Shown piece after piece: positions 25,201-37,203 of a DNA stretch of 64,000 nucleotides. The notes under the pieces were generated by a model that was not told the DNA's origin, searched no databases, and worked only from the letters and a program-made list of their open reading frames with translations. Made by a program: the position numbers and the translations under genes. The DNA comes from Pipra filicauda (taxonomy: Eukaryota; Chordata; Aves; Passeriformes; Pipridae), in NCBI RefSeq assembly GCF_003945595.2, contig NW_024104665.1, positions 2,261,651-2,325,650 on the forward strand, in the 5' to 3' direction. How positions within the stretch are numbered: the first letter of the stretch is position 1; each line of letters opens with the position of its first letter.

Positions 25201-28200
25201 GTTACTTTGCAGTGCGTTATTCCACACATGGGATTTCAAGATTATGATAAAAAAGAAAATAATCAGTTTATTTTGCTCGCACTCTATCCATCTGAGTTTG
25301 ATCGTATCTGAGAGCACTAAGGATATTTAGTGTAAGAGGTTTCATAGCTAACCTTATCCTTATCCCGCTTGTGGCTTCTACCAAAACACAACCTCCCACC
25401 CTGACAGAAAGTGTCATTATGAATACAAATGTCTGTGGACAACTTTTTATTTGGCATCTGTATAACACTATGGACTTATTATCCACAAAAGAGTTTTACT
25501 TTCCTCAAACTGGAATTAAAGTGCATTAGGAAACCAAGAAAAATGTTGTTATTGCACATCACACTGGGTCAGGCAGCTTTAGAAAATCCCCAGAAATAAA
25601 GGAGAAAACCATTCGCTTTTTTCCTGTACCATCAGTATCATCTGACCAACTGCTAATTGTACTGCTGAGGTTTTAAAGACCTCTATTCAGGTAAGTGCTG
25701 GCCAAAAAAAACCTCTCTCATTCATCAAAGCACAAGTACTTTCAAGAGTAGCCTAGTAACACAGAAAAGACTTGAAAATCCTCAAAGTCCAGCCACCTAT
25801 GGAGCGATCATGTGAAAAAATGTCAAAGAATCACTTTTGTAAATGCTTAAGACAACTGCTACTGAGTGGTAAATACAAAATACTGTTTAATTGCAATTTT
25901 CAAAAATTCTTCCTGCTTTCAGTCATTATATGTCTGTCCCTCTGATGGAAATGGGAATTCTTTCAGTTTTCAAGCCTGTGCTCTCCTTTCATTGCAATGA
26001 GGACCTAATTCAGAGCTTTAAACTGTGTTCTGCAATGCATAATTAATCTGGCTTCATAGAGACCTGGACAAAAGACCCCATTCAATCTTCGGCTCCTTCC
26101 CCCTGAGATATTGTTATTTCTAAAAACTCCTGCCAGCTGGGCTGGAGGGAAATCTCAGCACTGTGGGAGAATGAACAAACTACAGGCCTCCAAGGGATTT
26201 GAAGTAACTATCTGACTAAATTGGATTAGAAAGTAAGGAAGGGGAGGGGAAGGAGGGCTTATTCTGAAGTCTACAAAAGCTCATAAAAAATTCTTAGAAG
26301 ATTTTCATATGGTGAAGGGGAGAGAAATATGCAAGTTTCTTATAACAAAACGGAGAAAGAATTTTAAAACATGCGTGAGCCAATACACTTGGGGATGTTT
26401 GAAGGGATTACTGCTGGTATTATTTCAGGAAAACTGTTGTGTCTGCCTTGGAGCTTTGAAATGGCATTTCTCTGTGAAATCTGGGCTGCCCTGCAATCCA
26501 AAATAGTCATACTTTCCTTCCAGGTATTTGATGCGTATCCTGTTTGAACCTATAATGTAGCCTAACCTTAAGTTCCTTTAAATTTCTTCCTAAGCACATT
26601 GCAATTAAAAGCCTCTGTCCAGAAAGATTTCAAAGGGCTACAGAAAAACAAATTCAGTCTTGTTAAGAGAGCCAGTACCCTGCTTTTGTTCCCTGCAAGC
26701 TCATTCTCCGAAGTGTGTCAGTGATGCTGCCCAGATCACCTGGCCACCTCTCATGCATTTCATCATATTTTTAGCAGGCATGCACATACTCAATAATGTT
26801 ACCCCATTTACCAGCAGACCCTTTGGAAGATGAGGCAGAAAAAGCCCATGGCCCCACTGGGAGAGTGGGTGGCTGAAGGAAAAGATGCTTTGAGCTCTCT
26901 GTCTTCTCTGCCCTGTTCTGCTGACCCCCACTGATATGGACCAGTTGCTTTCAGGCTCTCTGCTCCTGCAGCACTAACACTGTGAAGTTATGTGGATTTA
27001 GCCCAGGACAAAACTTGGCTCAATAACTTCAGAAATATTTTCAAAAGTCAGATCATTTAACCACCCTAACCAACACTCCCCATATTTCAGTGGGCAGCCC
27101 TTATAACAGCAATGACTTCTCCACTGTCAAAAGGAACAAAAACATTCCCTAAAAGTTGATCTACCTAGGACTCCCATGCTGTTACAGAGTGAAAACTGTG
27201 GTAGTTTTCAGAGGTCTAGCATGCACTGAGGAGACCAGCATGCACGATGAAAAATGGTGCATCTCTGTAAAGGACGGTGCACAAAAACTATAACCCACCA
27301 GAGCAATCCTAATCAAAAACAAACATTTGTGTTCTTTCATTATCATCATTTGCCATTTCTAGACCTATTGTCACAGAATAATTTTCTATAATCTCTCTTT
27401 GCCCTGGGGAGGAAGTGCAGGGAGTGGGATTAAAAAAAAAATTAAAAAGGAGAAAACAAGATTCAGCAAAATATTTCAGAACAGTGGAGGCTTTTTTTAA
27501 GGGTGTCACTTCATAAAGAAACACTTGTACGTAACTTAGCAACAGCAACAACAAAAGTACTGGTAGCTAATATTCCAGACAAACAGAGAAATGTTTAAAA
27601 CATTAACTGGTTATACAAAATCCATACAGACTCTTTTCAGTCACTTTAATTTCTGGGGGTGCAGTAACAGCAAGATAACACCACTACTCCTTTCCCAGTC
27701 AACATAATGAGCCACTTTGGACTATGTGTAACACCTATCACAAGTCATTGGATGTTGTCAGATCCATGTTCAGGCATCGCATCAAAAATCCTTATTTACA
27801 ACAGTAATCTAACAACTCTGAATAACTCTGTGGCATTTCTTAAAAGGGACAACTAAAGGTTTTGCATCTGTGCAACAGAAAACCTGGTGGAGGTAAAAAA
27901 AAAAATATCAGTGTCATGACATTCAGCTAAACATCTCCTGAGTAATGCTAACGCATAAGTAAAAGACCCACCTAAATTAGTACTGACTTTTCTCAGCTGA
28001 CAGAAAATCTCTGCTGTTGCTCAGTGGCTCTAACAGTGCAGTGAGAGTATTAGATATGTCCTCTCTATTGACAACATCTACTTCGATGTCCCAAAACTGG
28101 CAGTGAAGACTTGCAAGGAGCAAAGGACAGACAGTCCAACCCGGGGCACAAAAGTCAGCATTAAACCCCATTCCCTCACTCTGGACTCTGCATTGCACTG

Positions 28201-28449
28201 CTCTAAGCATGAGACCTCACTGAGAATCTGCTGGCAGATGGCATTTTCTGCACAGGCTTCTTACCCACTCTGATCAGGACCTTTCCTAGCAATGTCAAGC
28301 AGCCTGACCCATCTCCACCAGCCCATCCACGGAGCTGGACTACATGAGGAACCTGTAGGAATCCTGCAGCTCACCTGGGACAGGAGCAGAGCCAGAGCAA
28401 CTACTATGGGTGCGTAGGCAAAATCAAATCTGCTGTTTCAGGGAAAAAA
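19287..28449. other. Non-coding unique sequence
   Basis: No gene is supported. Frames of 96 and 104 codons at 23951-24241 (plus) and 23914-24228 (minus) are antisense to each other without domains. The 60-codon frame at 23218-23400 (plus) is rich in lysine, asparagine and phenylalanine, as expected from AT-rich DNA. Simple sequence includes a pyrimidine-rich patch at 22500-22560, purine-rich sequence at 26236-26258 and AT-rich stretches at 20305-20390. Confidence 0.6.
23753..23801 (+). repeat. 29-bp tandem duplication containing a 10-bp hairpin
   Basis: CCTGGAAGCCCTGAGACTTC occurs at 23753-23772 and again at 23782-23801, a period of 29. Within the first unit, GAAGCCCTGA (23757-23766) and TCAGGGCTTC (23771-23780) are perfect reverse complements around the 4-nt loop GACT. 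The second copy keeps the left arm but not the right, so the duplication probably arose by slippage at the hairpin. That mechanism is inference. Confidence 0.85.
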
Positions 28450-29300
28450 ATTAGCTCGTTCTCTCTACAAGGATGACAGGACTTTGGCAGCAGCACTGGG
28501 CAGGTGATGGAGGTAGAAAGAGGTAAGCCTGGCAAGTCTGCAGGTTTCTGCAAAGGGGCTGAGGCTCACTCCTCTTGCAAGAAAAGGACAAGGGTGTGCC
28601 TGGAAAGGAAAGCAGAAGAGACTGGGGTTTGCTATTCCTACTCCTGTGTGAGGAGTGAAGAGGACATGGAGCAGAGCTGTCTGCCTCCTGAGGAAGAAGG
28701 TCCTTGCCCACAGCCACACCACTTCACAGAGAGGGAGTGGGGCACAGATAAAGCCTTTCATTCATACATCTCTAAGAGTATTTCTCCCTTAGAGAAGAAA
28801 ACAGAGGCATGACAAGAAGCAGGATTTGCTCCATCTTACAGAAAGGGTCAAAGAGGAACCTGAAAGTTTTGGACACAACTTCTTCATCCCCACACACTTG
28901 TGTAATCTTGGGAGGCTAAACAGATATCCTGCTGCTTGCCCTGCACTCACTCCTACTTGCTGCTCACTGTGCTCCCAGACCTATCTGGTGCTCAGCTTAG
29001 CCCCACTGTCTCACCCTGCAGCCTGACAGCTGACCCACTCTGCAGTTGCTCCCTCACTTGCTCCGCTTACTTACACACACATACTCATCTGTGTATAAAT
29101 ACTCAACCCAACAGCTGAAGCCTATCAGCCAAATAACCACGGCAGCAATCTGACTCACTTTGAATGACAGGAGTGAAACACCCGAGCCCAGCCCAGCCCC
29201 GCGGGGCCAGGGGTGCTGCAGGCATGGTAGCCATCTCCACCATCCCTGGCTGGCTATCCTGAGGGCTCCCATCCAGCTTGCTTCACAGCCCTGACAGGTT
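28450..29300. other. Locally GC-richer islet, no CpG island
   Basis: This stretch is noticeably richer in G and C than its surroundings and includes the 12-bp palindrome GCCCCGCGGGGC at 29196-29207. CpG dinucleotides stay sparse outside that point, so it does not qualify as a CpG island by eye. Frames of 102 codons (28504-28812, plus), 98 codons (28465-28761, minus) and 88 codons (28451-28717, minus) overlap in it. Overlapping frames on both strands are what higher GC produces, and none has a known domain. An exon or lncRNA exon cannot be excluded. Confidence 0.4.
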
Positions 29301-32300
29301 AAAGTTTTATCCTACGTAAACACGAGGGGAATTTTAACTCTCTTTTGTTAACTCTGCATCAGCTGCCTGACTGAAAATCCACCACAAAAATGTCTTAGAA
29401 AGGGATAAGTTAATATCGAAAGGGGAAACAGGGCTCTTCAGTGAGAACTTTGTCTGCTATGGGCACTTCATCTCCACTCCTCAAAATCTACTGTCTGCCT
29501 CATCTCATAGAAATAGGTAATTAACTTCCTTTTTCTTAATGCTTACTCCATGCTTTAAAAGTATACTAAAATAACTTCGAGAGAATTTAGTTCCTTTTTT
29601 CCCTCCACCCCTCTTCTTCAAAACCTTGGGCTTTAATTGACAGTAATCCCCTGTACAAAATATGAGTACAACTCAAAAGGGACTGAGGAAAAATTGAAGA
29701 ATAAAATAAGGGCCAAATTTTCCCATCACTTACTCTTGTACCACCTTGGATTTCCACTGGGAAAAAAAAATAAATAAAGATAAATTGGGCTGTTACATTC
29801 TCAAAAAGAGGCATCAGTCTGTTTTCAATATGTCTGCCACATAGATCTAAACAGCCCAAGAAATTTCCATAGAGAGACGTCACAGTATGAAATGCAGGCA
29901 CAAAACTACTCCAGAGCAGCCCTGGCTGTAGTCCCCAAGTCCATTCTCAGGAACACACTACTGAGCATGCACACTGTGTAACCCCTCTTGTTTTCAGCTG
30001 TCTCACTATACAAACTGGACTGTCCCACCTATACCGCCTTGTCCTAATCCCCCTGTTGAAATGTAATGCTTCCTTTTTTTGAGTCTAATAAATGTAGTTA
30101 CTTATGTCTTCAAGAGGGTCTAAGCTGGGCATCAAAACCTCAAAATATTGCTTAAATGGAATACAAAAATGAAAATAAAGCTTCTCATTCAGTTAAAGCA
30201 TTTAGTTGGGCACAGGAAATAACTTGGGATAAAAATTGCTAACTTTAAAGTTCAGCAAATCTTGCTGAAATCAGAATATACAGTCGTGTACTTTAAGCAT
30301 AAAAAAATAAAGTTTTATAGAAAACAAACCAAGATGTAAATGTAACATTGATTCAAATTTTGGGCAAAGGCATTCTTAAAAATTTGTCATTTTTACAAGT
30401 GTATTCTTGTCTAGTGTTACAGTAACAGCAACTAGATCCAGAAGAAATATTTTGGCTCGTCAGCTCTAATAAAGATGACTTCACAGAGACTCTCAAGACA
30501 GCAGAGACCCAAGTACAGTCTCAAACACACCACACCGAGGTCAGAAGGTTTCCATTTGCTTGGCTCTATTAGCTTACATAGAGCAACCTGTTGTTGTGTT
30601 GCTTTGTGCCTGATATAAGATGTCCCATTCAACCCCTGCTGCACCAAAACCAAAGTAAAACACAGTCTTTCTAGTATCAGAAGTGCAACCCTTTAATAAC
30701 TTTATAGGAAGCATTTTAAATGAAACAAGGAGAAGAGATGCATCCAATGACAAGTTAATCTGTTTGATCAAACATTGAACAAAATATTAACAGCATCCAA
30801 ATTCCTCTTTGTCCCGGGACACATTCTTCAGATTACATAAAGGCATTACATTTCCCTATATAGGAAATGGGTTATTGACAGTTCACAGCCCTCAAATGCA
30901 GCATAGACCTCTTCTGCTTATGCTGTAAAAATACTCTGTGGTCTTGCTTAATAACAGCTCTGAAGAGCACAAAAATAGTAGGGGGAAAGAGCTCAGAGCA
31001 GGATGTACTGTCTTCTGGCATCCTGCTCAGTACACGTTCCACCAAACTGCAGCTCAGGGAGCTAATGGGCGATGACACAAACACGCACGTGTACTTTCCC
31101 TCCCACCCAGGTGGTATTTTTATTTCTAAACTCCCTTTCCCTGGGTTGCAGGGAAGTTTGACAAACCCAGTGAGCGTCACAGGAGATGCTTAGGAGCTGG
31201 CAGGCTCTGGCCTGAATTTTACCCACTGACCACAAAGTACAAAGCAGTTTAAAGCTTAGGTTGAAATTTTTGTTAACAAGAGGTCATTATAGACGGGCGA
31301 CATGAGACTGAGAGCATGTAATGCAGCCAAGCCTTGGTTCCGCTGTCATGACACATCTAAGGCAGACTGACAGCAAGCCCTTACCACTCTGGAAGACAAG
31401 AGGAAGGTTTGTGGGAACCGTGTTTGGCCCCTAGGTCTCTGGACTTTAGTCAGCATTCCCTGCCTCACTGTTATCCAGGCACTGTGCAGTGACTATAATC
31501 TTAATGATCAGTTGTTTCAAAGACCATCTCAATTAAAACAACCTTGCATGGGCTGTTCAATGTACTAAAGCACTGCATGAACCCACGGCTTAATGATTGC
31601 AGCTATGTAGACATCAACCTTTCTCCAAGCAATGTGTGGTACCTACTGTCATAGAGACAACATCCAGAATACCTAAAGAAAATCTGGGATATAAGTTGTG
31701 CCATTGTATATTGTTCCAGAGATATAGAAACCAAATAAATGGAAACTTTTAAAATGCCTTCTTCTAGCAGATATTTGTTTCATCCAGATAACGAGTTTTA
31801 TTTCAAAAATCAGTGCTAAAAGCATACATCTTTCCCATTCCTTCACCAAAGCTGAGCTGCAGTTCTAGCACTACAAGAAACTCCACCAAAACAGAAGCTA
31901 TTTTGTCCTCTGGAACTACAAAGCTACAGCATAAGTCTCCTCCCACGTACACCAGGACCAATTTCATGGACGCCACACTCATGTAAATCAGACTTAAAAA
32001 GAACTGAAAAAGAACTACTAGTGGAAGGGAGGTGGCTAAGCTTTCTCTCCTTAGATATTTTAAGAAAATTTTTAAAAAAGAGTGGTGGGTGGAGAGAAAG
32101 AAAACAACCCCTCCCATCCCCAAGTTTCTGAAGATTATTGGGATCAGCAAGTCAGCTAATGAATGGCACTTTAAAATAAAAAGCCATCTACACAATATTT
32201 TGAATGCCCTGGTAGATTTAATTCCTCTTCAAGCATCCTTAAAAAGTGAATGAGGAAATGGAGATTAGAGCAAGGTTGTCATAGGAAAAAACAAGAAAAC

Positions 32301-34501
32301 AAAACAAAATAAACCACTCATATACTATTGAAACATCTACTCTAAACCTGTTTATGGTTTAAAAATAGAAAATATTTATAAGATAATATGTGTTTTAATC
32401 AGCATGCAGGAAACAAGCCCATAATTAAAAGTTCAAAATAAAGGTTTAAACTCAAACATAGTTTTGCAACTACAGTTATAGCCAGATTACAAAACTCCTT
32501 TCACACAATGCACATAGCATCCTTTGAGACTTAATGACATTCTGCAGCTGGGTTAGTATGAATCTGAGTTCTTTCTGTTCTGAGTTATTTACTTCTGCAA
32601 GAAAATTCCCCATGGCAACTGGCCAAAGGGTCTTGTCTCCTTGGTGTGTGAAATGTGAGCAGATACAAACTTGACACCATATTTCATCCCCTGGCCTTCC
32701 CTCGTGTCTGCATTCCTAACTGTAAATTAAGGGGTGGCACTGACCATTCTGGGGTAGCAGGAAGCAGCTTATTCAGAAAGATAGGAAGCAACTGAGAGAA
32801 AAAAAATATATTGCAATGCTTCAAGGCAGTTTCTGAAACTATAGTGAGATTCTTCTCACCCATAATCAAGACAAGCTGCAGTTGTGCAACAGCTGTTTCC
32901 CTTCTAAAAATGTGACATTTATTCTTTTTATTGACCTTCCAGAGATGTATTTATCTCTGCACCTAAACAAAAATCAGTAGAAATTTGTCAATACTTCGTA
33001 ATGCATGTCTGTACTTGCTGCAGCACCCTTCTCAATTATGGTCTCTTTTCAGGAACGCGACTTGGGTTTTTGCCTGTGTGGAGGGTCCACTAGAACACAG
33101 AATACTTCTGCAGCACAGTCTGCCAAAGCTGATTATGAAAGAGGCAATTTGGAACATGGAGCCTCAAGCTGGACTTTAGAAAACAAGAGGCACCTGGGAA
33201 ATGATGTGCAACTCTCTGAGACTCTAAATACACTCTGGCAAAACCAAAATTTCCCTAAGGACTTCAGTCAGCCAAGGGTGAAACTATGACCTTGGACACA
33301 TGTTTATCCTTCTTGGAGCTGTTCTGCGTAATGCATCTGCTATTTTAGCTAAGGGATATCATTATCCTCATTTTTGCTCCAATTCCTGCATGCACAGTTA
33401 TGTGCAGTAGTGACACCAGTAAAACTTACTTAAAATATGTTTAGTTAACGAGGTACATTTTCAAAGAAAGCTTGAAAGAGTCTCAAAATATTACCATCGA
33501 CTTCAAAGCACACCCTGTAATGTGCCATAGTTAGGGAGCTATGTCTAGCTATTGTGTCCCACACACTATCTAGAGAATTTCAGGCTTCAAACTACCTTGG
33601 AAAGAATCCTTTGATTCCTTCTGGCATATGGAAAGACTCTTCCAGTTTTATTTGTAGCCCTCAAAGATGTCAATGCTATGGGTGCAACAACAATTTGATT
33701 CACTTGAAATGAGGTTTTCTTACTTGAAGTTTCAAGGAACAAGACTGAAACCAAAATTCTGACAGTCCAACCATGTTGTTTGCTTGTTGCTATTTTGGAT
33801 TTAGGAACAAACAAGATCAAAGACTCTTGTTCACTCCTGTGAGCTCTGCAAGGACTGCAGAGGGACAGGTGAAGAAGACTCTTACTGTCAAGAGGACCTC
33901 ACAGCAGAAGCTGTGCTCACACCTTAGTTCCCCAGAAGAGCTGAGATCTTGTTCAGACTGGCTGCAGTGAAGAGGCATTCCAGGACAGGGAAGCTGAGCC
34001 AGGTGAATATAATACGCATCCACTGATCCCAACCTGCACAACACTCCCCATGCTAGATCAAGCAAGTGAGAACAGATTAGTCTATACAAAACTCATGCCA
34101 GAAAAACTATCAGTTTAACCAGCTTTAGTCAAAATGTTTGCAAACCTTAGTGATTTATTTGTCATTTAAAGAAATGGAAAATGAGGCTGGAAGTTTTGAA
34201 GAGAAACTCGGGAAGCTGAGTTCCAACAAAAGGAATCAACAGGCCAAATTCTGAACATTTTCCTCTGCTTGTGCTAAGGCTCACTGCAGAAAATCTCCCA
34301 TTAACATCTGTGTTACAGCTACCGGATCTGTGAGATGTAGCAATCAAACATGAATGTGATTAAAGCCTGGTTGGCCGGGGTTTATAACAGAAACAGAAAT
34401 GCAAATGTCAAATAGTGAATGGCAAATTAGAGCTTCCAAATTATTCTTATTGTTTTAGTAGTCCTCTGCAAAACAGAAAAACAAGTGATGTTTTCAAACA
34501 T

Positions 34502-34560
34502 CATTTGAAAAGCTCAAACTGTAAATTTGAGCATTTGGAAAGCTCAAACTGTAAATTCAT
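34502..34560 (+). repeat. 30-bp tandem duplication
   Basis: The unit starting CATTTGAAAAGCTCAAACTG at 34502 repeats from 34532 as CATTTGGAAAGCTCAAACTG, with one mismatch over the first 26 bases. A further CATTTGG begins at 34559. This is a short slippage-type duplication in unique DNA. Confidence 0.85.
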
Positions 34561-37179
34561 TTGGTACTGCTAGAGACAAGTTAGATACAGTCCCTTATGC
34601 TCCTAGGAGAATACTGCTGAAGTGACTGCTCACTACTGAGAAAAAGAGTTAACTATCAGCTAACAAATGGAAGGAAGAGATTTGAAGCCTGTTCAGAGAA
34701 GCGAGGAAGCTTTAAGCGCAGTTTTGCTCTTGAGGGATAATGGAGGCTGGTGGAGTGGGCTTTTATAGCACCATCCAAAATGGGTGACAAGGAGGAAGGA
34801 GAGGTGAAAAATTATTTTCTTTTTTCACTGGGAAGCAAAGCAGAAATGCAAAGAGCTAAGATCCTAGGAACAAAATGAAAGAGGATTTGTAATCCAAGAT
34901 ATCTGTAGTTCCCACAGCAGTATAGTAAAAGTTGTCACACACTGTTTCAGTGTTGCCAGCAGTCAGTAAGGGTGTGCCATATGATTTGTTCTGAAGGGAG
35001 ACTGCTGCATTTTGTGCAGCCTAGTAAACATGCTGAGCAGAGACATTATTATCCAGCATCCCTTCTTAGACTTACCCAGGGAGCAAGCCTTGCAAGGATC
35101 TAGCAGTGAACACAGGCCCTCAGCTCAACAGCAGGAGCTAGACAGCGTGGCTTGTCCACAGCTACCCTCTTCCAGTTGCAGCAGTGCCATCTGAGGAGGC
35201 TACAGGTTCTAACCCAGCACCAGTTACTCATCACTGCCTTCTGCCAAGGGTTATTGCCTCCTCAGATCTGCTGGATGATCAGCTTCACCGGCCATCCCTA
35301 GGCTGTTTCATTCAAAAGCTCAGATAATGTAAGTAATTTAAATGTTGTTCTGCGCAAACTCAGCTCATTTGACTGAAATTGGGAATAGTATCAAGAGAAG
35401 CACAACTGGCTGCACAGAGAAGTTTGTAGCCTTCAGTAGGAGTTACTTACTGCAATTGGTGCAGGGTACAGAGATTTTAAATCTCTTCAGATGTTTCAGC
35501 TCCTGCCAGGAAAGGACTTGTGCATCTTCAGAACTGCACACCAGCTGAAAGCCAGTAGAAAACTCTATAACTCAAAAGCCCATACCCTCCTGCTTTCTTG
35601 ACTGGGGAGAGAGAGAGATGGTAGTAGTAACTCCAACACTTTACACCTGAAGAGGTCTTAACTGGCCAATTGGGACCTGGTTCTGCTCCTTTACAATAAA
35701 AAAAGGATCAGAAAAGAGTAAAAAGAACTGGCTGAGAGGCTGGGGGCGAAAAGCAGAGAGGTATGCAGAGAAGTCCTGTTTCAGTGTCTAAGCAGCATCC
35801 CTTGAAGGAACAGCACAGCATAACAGTTCAGAAAAGGACAGGTTTATAGGAATTTACATGATCTCATAAGCTGCAATAATAAAAGAACATTTTGAAAGAA
35901 ATAATAAAAAAGAAGGAATTAGGGACAGGCAAATTATTCATCTGCTCTAAACCAAGAATTTGGCAATACTAAGTCAGCTGTTTCATATCATTTCAAAATA
36001 GATGGGTTTGGGTTACTTTCCTCTTTTCAAAGTCTTTTTTTCCCCTCCCCAAGCACCATTATCCAAGTTCACAGAAGAGGTCAAAACAACTAACAAAGGG
36101 AGAAAAAAAATCACAAAAATTAGCTGAGATTCAAAAGGCAATTGCTGTATTAGAACATGATTTTGACTTTCTATTAAAGGGATCTGCTCTTACACAAATC
36201 CTAGGATAGCACAGGTTGGCACTACTACATTTGTGTCAGGAGGGCCGCTTTGATACACAGTACCCGAAGATCTGTTCCAACTGTTCTGAGGCTCAGCCCC
36301 TGTGGGACCTATGCCTGTAGTGCCGAGATGAACCAGATGCATTCTTTTTAAATAGTGATCTTTTGAGAAAACTGAAGAGTAGTCAACTTTGTCAAAACAG
36401 CTTTCATATTTTAAAGAGCTATCTGTCTGGGGAGGCGGGCTGCTGTTTTTTGGTTTGGGTTTTTTTTAAATACAATGTATTTTCTAAAGGAGTTGGCATT
36501 TGTAGGGTGGGTGGCATGGACTTACTGTAAAGCACCCATGGTAGATTCAAAGTCTGGAGAGAGTATCGGGCACCATAGCATCTATTCTCAAATTTACTTA
36601 ATGCACAAGTTTATTTTTCTCCCTTCATGTTGCAAAGGGCTTTGAAAACACCATGCAGCAGCCAGGATTCCGCAATTGACTTAAACAACCAAACTCGATG
36701 TACTAAATGAATGATAGTTGTCCCAGTAATTTATACATAAATAAACCTTAGTCCTCACTAAGTTCACAATAGTGACTCTAACAGTTTGTGTACCATCCTC
36801 CAAGAAGAGTTTTCTTCCCTCACACTTCATTCCCACTCACCACTTCAGTCCCTCCTTTGATTTCCTGTTCCTCACAGCCTTCTTAACAATTTTAGATTGA
36901 CTCCAGCACTTAGAGACATGATGATGAAGACAAAGCTGCTGCTGGTCTCCAGAACAGGAAAGCTACTGTCCTTTTCCAACCAAGGCAGAAAAGTGCTGTT
37001 CTAGAGTGGGGAAGACTCAAATTTAAAGTAAACTTTTATAACCCACAACCACACTTATCAGGTGTCTGCAATCTGGGAAAAAATCAAGCCACAAGCAGTG
37101 CTCTCCATAGTATTTTTGTTTCAAAGGGGGTGAGGCACTAAAACTTCCGTATCTGCTCACCGAGGTTACCCAGCCCCTG

Positions 37180-37203
37180 AGATGTCCCTTGGTGGGGACA
37201 TCT
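37180..37203. repeat. Hairpin, 9-bp perfect arms
   Basis: AGATGTCCC (37180-37188) and GGGACATCT (37195-37203) are perfect reverse complements around TTGGTG. This is within chance expectation for the window. No U-run follows, and no small RNA gene is called. Confidence 0.6.

Noticed and set aside
31803..32195. Longest open frame, 130 codons, minus strand
   Set aside because: No domain, no homologue recalled, a 73-codon frame on the opposite strand, and length within chance expectation.
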